From positions 124,001-188,000 of the forward strand of contig JADWOT020001247.1 of the NCBI GenBank assembly GCA_036345935.2: a stretch of 64,000 nt of DNA, read 5' to 3'. The notes under the pieces are model-generated. The model was not told the origin of the DNA. It did no database searches and saw only the letters and a list, made by a program, of their open reading frames with translations. This document shows positions 22,807-33,725 of this stretch, piece by piece. The position numbers and the translations under genes were made by a program. Positions within the stretch are counted from its first letter, which is position 1, and the number at the start of each line of letters is the position of its first letter. Origin of the DNA: Taenia hydatigena (Eukaryota; Platyhelminthes; Cestoda; Cyclophyllidea; Taeniidae).

Positions 22807-22995
22807 ATGCTACTCATTCGAATATTAGTAGACAGCAAGAAGTCGGCTTCCGTCCGTGCCCTTCAGCAAGACATCAATAAACCCACTTCCAGCCACGTAC
22901 TCCACTGCATTCTCAAGGATGACCCAAATGGATTTTTACAGAAAGGCTCGCGTACTTTGCAGTTACTCCTTTATGAGACTCGCCAGTTAAACTAA
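22807..22995 (+). CDS. ORF with a possible transposase-like helix-turn-helix
   Basis: The 62-residue frame contains Ser-Val-Arg-Ala-Leu-Gln-Gln-Asp and, ten residues on, His-Val-Leu-His-Cys-Ile-Leu-Lys-Asp-Asp. The spacing is loosely like the N-terminal helix-turn-helix of Tc1/mariner transposases, where a [ST]-V-R helix precedes a V-x-x-I-L-x-[DE] helix. This is a weak, by-eye similarity. No terminal inverted repeats or catalytic DDE/D part was found, so if real it is a fragment. Confidence 0.28.
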   Translation: MLLIRILVDSKKSASVRALQQDINKPTSSHVLHCILKDDPNGFLQKGSRTLQLLLYETRQLN

Positions 22996-23273
22996 TTCCT
23001 GTTTCGTTGCCAAAACAAAGCAAAGAATAATGAGAAACCTTAGGCAACAGAGCATTTTAGGCGCTCTCATTTTATTACCTCTACCGCGCACCAACGATGC
23101 GCTTTTATGACCTACCATAAGCTTGCTTTGATCAAATTCCAGATCCATCCCATGTCACATCATCTATCCATCCGCCTGCCCATCCTTCCCATGCTACGCG
23201 TGTCTTCGCTAATTAAAGATGTTGCAATAACTACAGCCTTAGCACTAGTCATACTCTACTGATATCTGCACAA

Positions 23274-23525
23274 TTGTTAAATGATCCAATGGAGAGGAAA
23301 ATGCCCTTGAAAGGACATCTAATACTAGAGCATTATTTGCTCTCGCAAAGATATGGAAGATGCGGTATTAGTAGTCACCCAAAAGCACAACTGAATGGTT
23401 CCACTTCCGCTTTCTCTTTACTAGCACAAGATGGTAGACGTAAGACTGCCAAATCCGTTTTACTCGTAGGTAGTACCGTGATTTTTACTGCTCACACAAG
23501 AGTTGCATTCCTGAGGTCTTCATAG
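23274..23525 (+). CDS. Hypothetical ORF, 83 aa
   Basis: First of a run of short plus-strand ORFs. Basic, with Met-Glu-Arg-Lys-Met-Pro-Leu-Lys-Gly near the start. No recognised domain. Confidence 0.25.
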   Translation: MLNDPMERKMPLKGHLILEHYLLSQRYGRCGISSHPKAQLNGSTSAFSLLAQDGRRKTAKSVLLVGSTVIFTAHTRVAFLRSS

Positions 23526-23536
23526 GGACTGATAAA

Positions 23537-23764
23537 GTGACCAATAGAACTGAACTTGTACTTAAACTGATAGTGGCGACCAAGTTGCGTCTTGAACCCG
23601 AAACACATTTGAAGACCCATTTGTTTGTCCTTTGGCAGCGATTATTCTCACATCCCTTTTTTACTGATTGCTCATTGCATGCTAGTACTTGGGCAGTAAG
23701 TCAGCATGAAAGCACATTTCCACTGTCTTACACGCATCTAAGGGATCAACCAGTTCATCCCTAA
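23537..23764 (+). CDS. Hypothetical ORF, 75 aa
   Basis: It starts 11 nt after the previous ORF, in the same strand but another frame, as would happen after a frameshift in one longer sequence. Rich in Leu, Thr and His. Not recognised. Confidence 0.22.
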   Translation: MTNRTELVLKLIVATKLRLEPETHLKTHLFVLWQRLFSHPFFTDCSLHASTWAVSQHESTFPLSYTHLRDQPVHP

Positions 23765-23870
23765 TTTTTGTAGAACATAACTGGTTGCATCACATGGTGA
23801 AATTAACTATTTTCTGCGATTACCGCATATTGGAATAAGTAGTGGTACGCAAGCCCAACTGGCTGCACCC

Positions 23871-24173
23871 ATGCTGAATCCAGCCAGAAAGCATCGACCA
23901 ACTTTGCATGAGCAAAGTCGGACGCATAGAGGATACCGATTGCCATTCGTAGCAAAACTAGCCATGAGTTTTCAACCTAAGGCTACTCATAGATTAAATG
24001 ATGACTTTTTAGTGGTTTCAGACAATTTATACGACTTCGTTCAGATTCAAGCAATAAAATCCCTTTTAAAAGAGGTCAGTTCGTCTACAGTGAGGGTGTT
24101 CACTCCCAACAGAGTTAGCACGTTTGATGAGCCACTTTTCGTTATGAGATCAAGCAGATCATTAAACCATTAG
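23871..24173 (+). CDS. Hypothetical ORF, 100 aa
   Basis: Coding-like composition: basic first third, then Asp-Asp-Phe-Leu-Val-Val-Ser-Asp-Asn-Leu-Tyr and an amphipathic stretch. No splice sites used, family unknown. Confidence 0.3.
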   Translation: MLNPARKHRPTLHEQSRTHRGYRLPFVAKLAMSFQPKATHRLNDDFLVVSDNLYDFVQIQAIKSLLKEVSSSTVRVFTPNRVSTFDEPLFVMRSSRSLNH

Positions 24174-24465
24174 CTAATTCAGAATGTGCATTAAATCGGC
24201 ACCAAAATTCACAAGAACAAATTTTACCTCCACACTGAGTATCCGGGTGACTAAGAGGCATCTAAATCTTCAAAATGCAAGAACGTACTGCTTTCTTGGC
24301 GTGCAATTGATAATCCTTGGAGCCATCTTTGCCTTGGCTTAATGACTTAGGCCTAGCAACACAGACAGTTTTTATAGAGCGGCGCCAATTTAACCCACAA
24401 AATCAATTCTGATAGCAACCAGAATATGTGGAAGATTATGAAAAACTGGAAGCCAACAGATACCA

Positions 24466-24744
24466 ATGGCAACGCTCTTAGAATCCAGCGAAGACACAAG
24501 GAGGGAGATAAGAAGAATTACGACAGATGCCATTATGACAGCGCTCCACGAAAGAAAAAATAGAACAACGAGGTATGAATGGGACGCTGCGGCTCTACGT
24601 GTCTTACCGGCTGGCTCGTGTTCAACTCAAGCAAAACCCGCCTATAAGGGCGTCCAAACGACTAAAATCACAGTACGCTACAGAAAAGGAATCAACTCTC
24701 GGGATATGACTTCATGCACCCTACGCTCAACAGATTCACCCTAG
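24466..24744 (+). CDS. Hypothetical ORF, 92 aa
   Basis: It begins with a charged, probably helical stretch (Glu-Ser-Ser-Glu-Asp-Thr-Arg-Arg-Glu-Ile-Arg-Arg) and becomes basic. ATG follows ACCAATGG, a good context. It is the most protein-like ORF in the 22.8-25.3 kb run. Not recognised. Confidence 0.32.
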   Translation: MATLLESSEDTRREIRRITTDAIMTALHERKNRTTRYEWDAAALRVLPAGSCSTQAKPAYKGVQTTKITVRYRKGINSRDMTSCTLRSTDSP

Positions 24745-25087
24745 CGTAGAATTTTAGCGGCTAAAAATCATTCATATAAATCTCTTAATCCACCGAGGAA
24801 GTTCCTATGTATATTTTAATGCTCTAGCCCCAAACCGTATGCTCAGAGTGCTTCAAATCAGTCAATTATAATAAATAGGGGAACCCGTTCAAAAATAGGC
24901 GCTGGCTCATTTAAGATAATCAGCACATCAAATTCATGTAGCACTTACTGCAGCTTTTGCCCGAAGCCTCACCAGGAGCGCAACGTTTTAAGCGTTCGCC
25001 ATTGGGATTACATTTATCCGCCTCATAGAAGGAGGGCTAAATGAATCAGAGGTTGTATAATTAGACAATAATCCTTACGATGAAGGA

Positions 25088-25306
25088 GTGCGAGTGCTTT
25101 CGGCGCACCGATGGCTGTACTATACAAAGGGGACATTTACCATATCCTTTGCAACAGAGAGATGGAGAGTGCCAAGTTTTATTAAGAGCAGGGAAAACAT
25201 GCCCATACGCGGAAACCCTTCCAGTTCCCAACCAGCATGGCCACTTTTGCTACAGCATTTTCAGGTCTTTTTTGTTCCATTTATCTGCTTAAGCTATTGT
25301 AGGTAG
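25088..25306 (+). CDS. Hypothetical ORF, 72 aa
   Basis: Overlaps a second plus-strand frame (25080-25292) that is Cys-rich (Cys-Glu-Cys near its start). Both look coding-like and cannot both be; neither has splice support. Confidence 0.2.
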   Translation: MRVLSAHRWLYYTKGTFTISFATERWRVPSFIKSRENMPIRGNPSSSQPAWPLLLQHFQVFFVPFICLSYCR

Positions 25307-25309
25307 CTG

Positions 25310-27650
25310 TAAATGCATTAGTTTATTGATATTTTAAGGTAATTTGCTGTACAAATGTTTGTCTTAGTCCTTATCTTATGCTCGTTCTTTCCTTGTGTTT
25401 ACGATGTTGAATCTTTTGATATATCAGCCCGCTACTTTGTCAAGGCCATAAAGACAGTTAGAATGCCCAGCACAGTGTTGAGTACACATGGCCATCGTAG
25501 CTCTGCGTGATCTGCGCAATATCGGCTGAAAATATAATAAAATTTGCATCGCATACCTACATGAAGCTACCCTCAAGTCGTATTGTTCGATAACTATTCT
25601 TTGTCTTCACGGCTTCCAAAGACCTCAAAATCTTGATAAAACAGCATCTTTTGCCTTCTCTTGCTGCAAACCTAACCCTGACCCAGCCAGCTAAGTTGGA
25701 TCACACTGCCTAAAAACCTAGTTTTACATCTTTATTAGCCCTGAAATAATGGACTTTTTTAGCACTTACGAACTTGTAAAACATAAGGATTATTTTAGTA
25801 AGGCTCTGTTCGAAATAAATTTCATTCTTTAGCACAAAATCAAGTGCAAAAGTTTGAGTATGACATATAAATGACAATCAGAAAGCAATTGTGTGCCCCG
25901 TACTCTATTAAAATGCCTCCATAACTTAGCAGCATGCTTACTGCTACCATCAGTAGAGTAGCACAAATCTATATTTGTGCTTTTATCTAAATTTATTTAC
26001 TGCTTAAAGTTTAAATTCTCACCAATTTCTGTTCTGTAATTTGCAATCGAAAGCATTGAAACAATGCTTGTGTGCGCGCATACCCTAAGAACGGACTCCA
26101 AGTTCGCTACTGGGTTAAGAATAATTAATGTATAACTCCACGAAGCTCTGTCCATAGTTATGATGCGACACCCGATGGAGAAGAACGAACCTTGCGGACC
26201 TTATCGAGATGGCCTGAATACGGCGATGAAGTGAGATGCTCCAGATTGTGGTCTCAACTATCTCGCTCTATTTGTAGTGTTTATTTATGTTCGTTCACTG
26301 CGGTCGGGTTAGTTTGCCATCGTCACCAATGTCTCACTATTTAAAGGGCATTTAAGCTTGGAACCCCTGTATTTTGCCTCGTTCCGTTATGCCATGAGAT
26401 TAGAAAGCCTTCCCTTTCCTTAACCTGCACTTTTCAAGATGGCTTTTAGTTATTTATGGAAGCTTTAGGTAAATTAAAAGGATGTCCACGCAGCTTGCTT
26501 CTTGACTCAAAATCAAAAGCATTTTCTAAGCATTTCCTGCCCTTTTCCGCACAGTTAGGATTAGGGGAGAAAAAAATTTAGAGACAACAACGTCGGATGT
26601 CTACATAGGCAAAGAAATGTAGAAAGCAAAACTCATTTTTCTGAAACGACTTAAAACATAACACTTGGTGCTTCTACTTTCCCTAAAGACAAAGTCGTCC
26701 TAAGTCGTTTTTCTCCATACAGGCATTAAAGTCAAGACAGCCGCCTCGCTACCAAAGGCGGGTCCAGATGACACTTTCATCACCTTCTTCTAAGCTACAT
26801 TCAGCCATCCAAGTAGCCATCGGGCCATTCCGACTGCTCTAAGTTAAAAAAGGTAGGAATCAGTGAATAAGTATCGACTGTGGGGAGCTGAATGCAGTAA
26901 AAATAAAGAACACTTTGTCAGTACCTTAAACAAGTGATTTATGAGAATCCCTACGTGGCTCAAATAGAATGCTGCTATGTGAGCGTGGTAGAAACAGAAA
27001 AATTACCAGTTGCAGGTGGTGTACCTTTTCTTTGTATTTTATAATAACTACTGACGAAATGACGCGCCTCACGCAAATGAATGACTGATGGAAATTATTT
27101 GATCTCTTAATAGATGCATTTAGCCATGTAAGTAGTTTACTAATTTTTGGTCATTAACAGTGCTGATTTTGACCTAAAGATGGCAGGGTGTGGCAGAGCA
27201 GGCATTGAGCAATGGAAGAGGGTTGAAATAAGGTGGCAATGTTGGACAGCTAATATGGCCAAACGCAGTCATTTAGATACATTATGCTGATCGTAAGAAG
27301 GCTTTATGAACTGCGCGCTTCACAATGATTGCATCAGCAATGACACTTTAATGCTTGTAGAAAAATACGTATATGATATTGCCAGTAAATCTGATGGGAT
27401 TCGAAATTGCCCAAACTTGATTGACGCCAGCTATCGTGTCAAATTTTTAGACTCTGTTTGAGGACTTATTGTAGCAAACGAAGAGATGGAAAAAAATTAA
27501 TACATTTGCACCATAGAATGTGTACGCATTTCATAATATCATGGACGTTGAGTACCATTAGACAATTTTACACATAAATATAAATTGTATAATAAAAGTG
27601 CACGTATACATGCATATTCACTTTTTCGTTCGCTGCATAACACTTCCACT
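25310..27650. other. No gene seen
   Basis: AT-rich DNA with no open frame above 60 codons on either strand and no exon that I could support. Confidence 0.5.
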
Positions 27651-27653
27651 CGT

Positions 27654-27911
27654 TCAGTAAAGCGCGTTCCTCCAAAATAGGTTACAGCCGTTCCACCTTG
27701 ACTTTATTGCAAAGACTACCATTTTGTAAAAGGATTCTCCGAACGAAGAAACAGTGTCGACCTGAACGCCTTTGTATGGGCGATATTTGACGCCAGAGGT
27801 ATGACAGTCGTGCATTGTAACAACGCGTTTTTCTGCGTCCTTTTGGAAATAAAGTATAATTAACGCCCTTACTTCCTTTCTCCCAATAGTTTCAAGCATT
27901 ATTGCAATCAA
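27654..27911 (-). CDS. Hypothetical ORF, 85 aa
   Basis: The minus-strand frame from ATG is coding-like throughout: Glu-Thr-Ile-Gly-Arg-Lys-Glu-Val-Arg-Ala-Leu-Ile near the start, then charged and aromatic residues to the stop. No splice sites needed. Not recognised. Confidence 0.3.
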   Translation of the reverse strand: MIAIMLETIGRKEVRALIILYFQKDAEKRVVTMHDCHTSGVKYRPYKGVQVDTVSSFGESFYKMVVFAIKSRWNGCNLFWRNALY

Positions 27912-29390
27912 TGCACAATGGGGATATTAAGCAAGAAGAAACGCATTTATTCTCTGAAATAGCCATTTTCTCAATTCCGTGTTTACTTAGTTGCTTCCTT
28001 GTCTTTCCAGAGCAAAATTATTTATGCTTGAAAATCGGCTTCACCTTCAGCTTCAGCAGCATCCGATGGGGTATCAGTAAGGTAAGACGTTCTAAGGTAT
28101 CTCCTCTCCTCTTCGTCGTCTGTGCGTACATGACACCGCTACATCTGACCTGCGAGAACCACACTATCTCGTAGATATTGTAACTGCCAATATACATGGC
28201 ACATAGATGAAGGAAGCTTGAAAAACGGGATGCATTGGATAAGGTAGGTTCGCCTTCATAAACTCACCTCTATTTGCTAGAGAGCATGGTCAGGCCAAGA
28301 GCTGTTAATATTTGAGCCGCTTTGCAGCAAGTCTAAAAAGAATGAGCACTTCTATTGGCCATCAAGACCCCAAAAAAGACAATGATCATGAGGAAAGCAT
28401 TGTAAACTTAGAAAGCGGAAGTAAAGTACCAAATCAACTTTTGAATTTTGTATGAGGCAAAAAATAGTCCTTGTGAATGATTTATTTTTGAGCAGATTTT
28501 GGCTAAATTGATTGTACATCATCAAGAGTCTTGAGTGGGCTGAATAACTTGTTACCAGATTGCGTTTTACCAGTCGTCGCTACTTGTGCACATTTAGTAG
28601 TACAATTCGCAAAACTGGCCGCTAATTCTCTAGAAGTCGAAATAAATTAAAAATTCACCTGGCATTAGAAGCAGATTAAAGTACTTCAAAGTAGAGCCCA
28701 TTTTTGACTGCACGTGTAAACAAGTGCACACGAGTGGCCCACAGGCAAAAAGACACACCTTAAATTACGCATAACTTCAGATGCGAGATGCAAAACATGG
28801 TCTGGGGCCCATTGACATATCCGCTACGTAACTCTAGTCCACGCCGAAGGAATTTGTACAATTATAAATAGTGCTTTTCACTACTCACAGCAGCCCCCGT
28901 TTAATAGTAATAAAAGCAAAAGAGCCTTGAAGAAATCCACTTTCACAATGGCCATTGAACTTGCATGGTGACCATAGAAAGTACTATTTGGGCGGCATGT
29001 GTAAATGAGAAACTAGAAAGAAGAGCTAGTGCAAGACTGTGCTCCTCAAATCATCTATGGGCTACTTAATGAACCTCGGATTTAGCTGGAATTAGAGTCT
29101 GGTAGGTTTACCACCTAAAGCGGATGTCATACCCCTGAATCACCAAAGTTTTTAGTCACTACTAAGTCAGGAACTATAATTTAGAGGAGCATGTACAGCC
29201 GTTCATCGACCACTACGTTGTTTTTTATTTCCGATTAAAAACAGTAACGCGATTTGGGCTAATGTTGCTTATAAGCATAGCCGCGGAGTTGTCATTTGTA
29301 AGAGCGATCACGAAAAAAAGCAAATCAATGGTAAACACTGGTGAAGAAGCAAAAAAGTGGGCCGGATTCAAAGCTGGCACACAAGGGTTG
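27912..29390. other. Almost empty interval
   Basis: One plus frame (27902-28174) ends near a donor-like CAGTAAG|GTAAGACG at 28081. No acceptor or partner exon is convincing and the rest shows no coding signal. Confidence 0.4.
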
Positions 29391-29670
29391 GTGTGGCTCA
29401 GTAGCCTGGGAGTATAATTCAGGTTTCGGGTTCGGATTCTGGCCGAGGCCACACTCCGTCTTCAGTGTGTAGTAATTACTGTCCTCCATGCGATATATCA
29501 CGCGGTGGATGCTCTCCAGTTTGAATAAGGTGAGTGTAACGCTCTCTCTCGCAAGTTGAGTGGGTCGAATGGAGGAGGTTTAGGTCGATTTCATTTTCCG
29601 ACTTGTCTCTAGCCACCAGCAAGCCAGCCTTCCCAAGCAAGTCTCATATTTTAACAATCAGTGTGTAGTG
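29391..29670 (+). repeat. tRNA-like, SINE-like element
   Basis: GTGTGGC at 29391-29397 pairs perfectly with GCCACAC at 29448-29454, forming a tRNA-style acceptor stem. Between them are an A-box-like GTGGCTCAGTAGCCTGGG and a B-box-like GGGTTCGGATTC, in the order and spacing of an internal RNA polymerase III promoter. No proper anticodon arm forms, so this is not a functional tRNA. A tail follows, and TCAGTGTGTAGT occurs at 29462-29473 and again at 29658-29669. The minus ORF 29225-29452 is a by-product of this element. Confidence 0.6.
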
Positions 29671-30209
29671 GTGTGGGTTCAAAAAATGGCGTTTTATCGA
29701 AATGGTGGCATCATTACTTGTGTACCATATCAAACCTGTCCATCTAGCATTACAGATGGGCATGTACGATTACATTTAAGAGCCTAAGATCTACCTATAA
29801 CAGATAGTGCACGTCTTTTGCTCAGCGAGGTTTTGAAAATCAATTATCATCACAGACATTTCCGCTCATACGTGAACGTTTACTAGCTTGAATCAAGAAA
29901 TCATGGCCATTTTATTTAATAACAGTGCTTCAAAAATTAGTACAACTTTCTCTCTATAATGGCAGATATTGAGACTTATAGTCTTTAAACATAGCAAGAC
30001 TGTATTCTAATGCAGGCCTAGCGATTGAGGCTCACTGCGATCAGTAATCATGTTGCTAGAGTTTTTGACGAATTATGCGACTTATGCTCCTCTGTGTTTT
30101 AACTATGCGAAAGGCTGAGAACAGATTCATTTGGCTTTTTCGCTTTGCATCACACGCACTGTAGGTTCTTTTACTGAGCACCACCTACCTCATCTTCATC
30201 TCCACCAAA

Positions 30210-31125
30210 ATGGGCAACTACAGATGTGAAATTTGCTCCGCTCAATTCAGGACTATCAACTCGTGCAGAGCACATATGTTTGGAGAGCATCAAGGTAGGT
30301 GCACATTCATTTTTGTTTCATCGAAGCTGAGTAAATTGTGGGCAACTTAATAATAGACGCATTTTTGATTGGGAGTTATGAACTTTATCGCTGATTGATG
30401 AGCCGCATTAAGCATGCCGACTGTTGTTTTGACCCAAATGACACCAGCTTGCCCGACAAGGAATTAAATCAAGATGAGCTCGTTTTTCAAGGCACCGTGC
30501 CGTACCATCTTATTAGCTGCTAGCACGATTTCAGAACCGTATTTTGCATATTACACACATTTTAGTTGACATGAATGCATATTGTCCAGTTTGCTCAATG
30601 AAGCGCAGAACGGTTGGATTGATCTTATGGCATCAAAAAGGTAAAGGCGTCTGCAAAGTCTCTTTTATTCTTATCTAATACCCTTTTGCAAAATCACTAT
30701 CTTTTGAACTTAAAAATAGTCCGGAATCACAATACGTGCTGTGTGTGTACTGAGTCATTTACTCAATTTGAAGAATACATCAGCCACTTTATTGCAACAC
30801 ACATTTGTGAGTATGCGTCTGTCTAAATCTAATTATATCTGGCGTGCTCTGACTTCCTACAATGGCTCTGACATATTCCGCGAACAACTCACAACTCTAT
30901 GCCTTGTTGTACCATGCTGCAGTTCAAAGAACAGAGGACTCAGGAATACTTATTTGCTGCACAGAATGTGACGCAGGATTTTTGACGTTGGAGGACATGC
31001 TAGAACATATGCGTTCACGTCATTTATGTAAGTATTTCCTCGTCAATCAGGCGCATTTTGGATGGTTGTGGTTTCATCTCAGTCTATTCCACTTTGTAGA
31101 CTTGCGCGATGTTTTTTATAAGTAG
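30210..31125 (+). CDS. C2H2 zinc-finger protein, five exons, about 125 aa
   Basis: Exons are 30210-30294, 30566-30640, 30720-30806, 30923-31027 and 31100-31125 (TAG); all four introns are phase 1. ATG sits in ACCAAAATGGG, an excellent start context. Finger 1 (exon 1): Cys-x2-Cys-x12-His-x4-His. Finger 2 starts in exon 2 (Cys-x2-Cys-x12-His) and takes its last His from exon 3, giving His-x5-His. Finger 3 (exon 3) and finger 4 (exon 4) are again Cys-x2-Cys-x12-His-x4-His. Donors are GTAGGT, GTAAAG, GTGAGT and GTAAGT; the last acceptor is CTATTCCACTTTGTAG. Linkers are not the classic TGEKP type, so sequence-specific DNA binding is likely but not certain; RNA or protein binding is possible. Nuclear location is expected for the family. 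Further 5' exons cannot be excluded; no nearby AATAAA was seen. Confidence 0.75.
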
Positions 31126-31553
31126 AATGCAGCAAAATTTGTGAGTTTTCTGCATTTTTATGCTATTTCCATACTTTCGCATTTCTATTGTTAGCCTTTA
31201 AGGTAAGACTATTCACCGTGTTGAGATTGCGGTTGTTCTACTGAAATGGAATTAAGCAAACACTGATAAGGCAAGGCTCTGCCTGTGCATAATTAGTTGA
31301 GGATTGTTTGCTGAGATAACAGGGCGAACGTTGTGCCTCATGGCTCTGCACCAGGTCCGATCGCACCTACACATTAAAGGGTTATAGGCAGATACACGCT
31401 AATGCCAAATCGCTGATTGTGCGCACTTTTATGCGCGACCAATTTTGAAATGGATTGTAACCCAAAAAACAAACTTGACAATTGTGCGTTCATTTGTCTG
31501 CGATGTAGAACCTACCGAGGAGATGCTCCAATTCAGGCCCACGGATATGAGCT

Positions 31554-32027
31554 TTGCTATGTGCTATAAGAACAAATGTGAGCTTAATGCGAAGGAGATT
31601 TGTACATTTACCGTCGTCTTTTACCTCAAACATTGTTACTGGTGTGGAATATTTCACATTAAGACGTAGGGGAACAGAGAACAGGGTCAAAAATGAGCCA
31701 CAACGGAGTGAACGCAGCGTAGACGATACAGAAGTCGTTGTATTCATGGCTTTATTAAAAATTGCAGATGGTACACAGGAAAGAGCTGCCAGTCTTTCGG
31801 GATTCATTCCAAATTCAAAGCAGTTGAGCATTAAGTCAAAACTGGACTTTTGTCTTTTTGGCAAAAGGGAATCTTTCTGCAAAGGAATTATCAGGCATTT
31901 TGGTCAATACGTGATTTGTACCATCTATGTTTGTCGTCAAATCTTTGCCGTCGTCTTTAGTCGTACAATCGCGGGATGCCGGGATGAAGTAAAAATGCTC
32001 CGAAGTAATGGCTATATGGTTTATTGA
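31554..32027 (+). CDS. Long unexplained ORF, 157 aa, with open opposite strand
   Basis: This is the second-longest ORF of the window, with Arg/Ser-rich first half and Cys/aromatic-rich second half. The minus strand is also open across it (31490-31882 and 31836-32075, 130 and 79 aa), so the coding strand is unclear. By a simple stop-frequency estimate, about 0.3 ORFs this long are expected by chance. It begins about 430 nt after the zinc-finger gene but has no finger motif. Not recognised. Confidence 0.3.
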   Translation: MLCAIRTNVSLMRRRFVHLPSSFTSNIVTGVEYFTLRRRGTENRVKNEPQRSERSVDDTEVVVFMALLKIADGTQERAASLSGFIPNSKQLSIKSKLDFCLFGKRESFCKGIIRHFGQYVICTIYVCRQIFAVVFSRTIAGCRDEVKMLRSNGYMVY

Positions 32028-33017
32028 CGTCCGTGAGGTCATTAGGGAACCGTATGTCTCATGAAAACTCCTCATTACTCAAGAGAGCGTTTAAGGTAAT
32101 TTACAGCAATTAACCCTGAATATTGAGGAGGGTCATATTTGCTCAACGCTGTCCCTGAAGGCACATTAAGAATGTATTTTAGTAAGAAAGTGAAGGATTG
32201 GCGTTGATTAGTATATTATTGCTCAGTAGATATGAATAAGCATGCAGAAGAGAAGGATGGCAAGTTGGATTTAGAGAGTGACTAGAGGGAGTAGAGATAA
32301 TTGTGGAATGAAACTAGCTGCCGAGAAAAGTGCTAGATGAAATATAGTGTAAGGATAGAATGGGGAGATGCTGAACAATTAAATCATGTTGACAAAAAAC
32401 TAGAAGCCTCTGGACTAGAAAAGCGACTTACAAATTTATTGGCTTTGTACACTTAATGGAGAGGGGAGCAGTGCAAAATTGTAAAGCTGTCAATTAAAAG
32501 GCCCAGATTTTTCAATATTTTGGTGTTTAGCTCTTGCACTGGTAAATTCTTTCTCAGTAAAAATTGCAATAGGCATAGTTCAAATTCTGCACATTTATGC
32601 AAATAATCTATTATCATTCAAGTGTTGGTTCCACTTTACCAATCTCTCTTTGAGCAGATGGAATTGCTAACACTGAGCATTTTGGCTGTTGCGATCAAGA
32701 AGCAGCAATTATTATATTGCATGAAGACGTTTGCACATGTTTAGAAGTGGGATAGAGGACCTGAAGTGCTATTCAAAGCAGTTACTATTTGAATGGTTTG
32801 AATCGATAGAGTCAGGGCTCTCCATTCTAACCCAACTTCATTTTTGTCACATACAACCTAGCATATTAAAAGCACAGTCCTTATGTTAAAACTCCATCAG
32901 CTGTAGCATTGCTCCCATATCTGAGAGTCAATAATGCTTGACATGAATGCTACAACACTAACTTTGCCAACAGCTGATTCCGAATGCAGTGGCTTTTTTC
33001 CTCGCAATGCCTTACAG

Positions 33018-33629
33018 ATTGGCATTCTCTGTCAACCGTGTTTCCATCCAACTTCTGATAAATGCAAAGGTGCCTCTCAACGACCGCTTCACAACGCAAA
33101 AACTAGTCAACTGCCAAAGGCAAAGGCGGGCGACACATCCAAGGAATGAAGAACTCATAATAAGAAATGAAAAATATGCATCCACTTGCGCTTGTAAAGA
33201 AAGTGAAATAAGGGAGAGAGTAAGTAGCACTGATCTCATTTACGCAAGTTAGAGATCGTGGACGATTTTATTACCAATGGCAATAAAATTCGTTTCCAAA
33301 ATAAGGCAGCTGCTAACACGCGCGGTGTCCATTAAGAGCTAATTTTCATACATCCTTTTACTTAGATGATGCAGTGCTGCCCCTTGTTTGGCCAAGTAAC
33401 GTACCGCATGGCAGCAGGGGGTTAGAACTGCTTATTGTGTGCGACTACTCACACAAAGGAAAGACAGAATGCCTGCTAAACACTCTAGTAGCGAGTTCCG
33501 GGAGCCACAACTTCACCTAGAACCAGAGGTAAGAAGTGCACTGGCTGCAAGAGCATTCATCTATTCATGCGCGTAACAGTACATTTGTAGATGACCTTGT
33601 TAAGCCGAAAACTGCATCGTCGACCATGA
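33018..33629 (+). CDS. Three-exon 3' gene end, basic protein of unknown function
   Basis: Exons are 33018-33219, 33415-33528 and 33591-33629 (TGA). The first acceptor is very strong (GGCTTTTTTCCTCGCAATGC, then CTTACAG at 33017). Donors are AGAGA|GTAAGTAG and CAGAG|GTAAGAAG. Introns of 195 and 62 nt are both phase 0 and all joins keep frame. The second acceptor (CATGGCAG) is weak. The 117 residues are basic, with a Cys-Ala-Cys in exon 1, and match no family I know. The first exon enters with one base, so at least one upstream exon is missing; 32658 (TCTCTCTTTGAGCAG) is a possible acceptor for it. An AATAAA lies at 33720-33725. Confidence 0.45.
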
Positions 33630-33719
33630 AATTTTATTCCATTCCATGAACCCTGCATACCGCGTTTATGAGAAAGACTTGAGCAAACTTAAGTGCTTTG
33701 ATTAGGGTTGGCTTCTTGC

Positions 33720-33725
33720 AATAAA
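33720..33725 (+). terminator. Candidate polyadenylation signal AATAAA
   Basis: AATAAA 91 nt after the TGA of the 33.0-33.6 kb model, at a normal distance for a short 3' UTR. The hexamer is common in AT-rich DNA, so it only supports the model. Confidence 0.3.

Noticed and set aside
29225..29452. Minus-strand ORF of 75 aa
   Set aside because: Its N-terminal part is the reverse complement of the tRNA-like repeat and the rest has no coding support.
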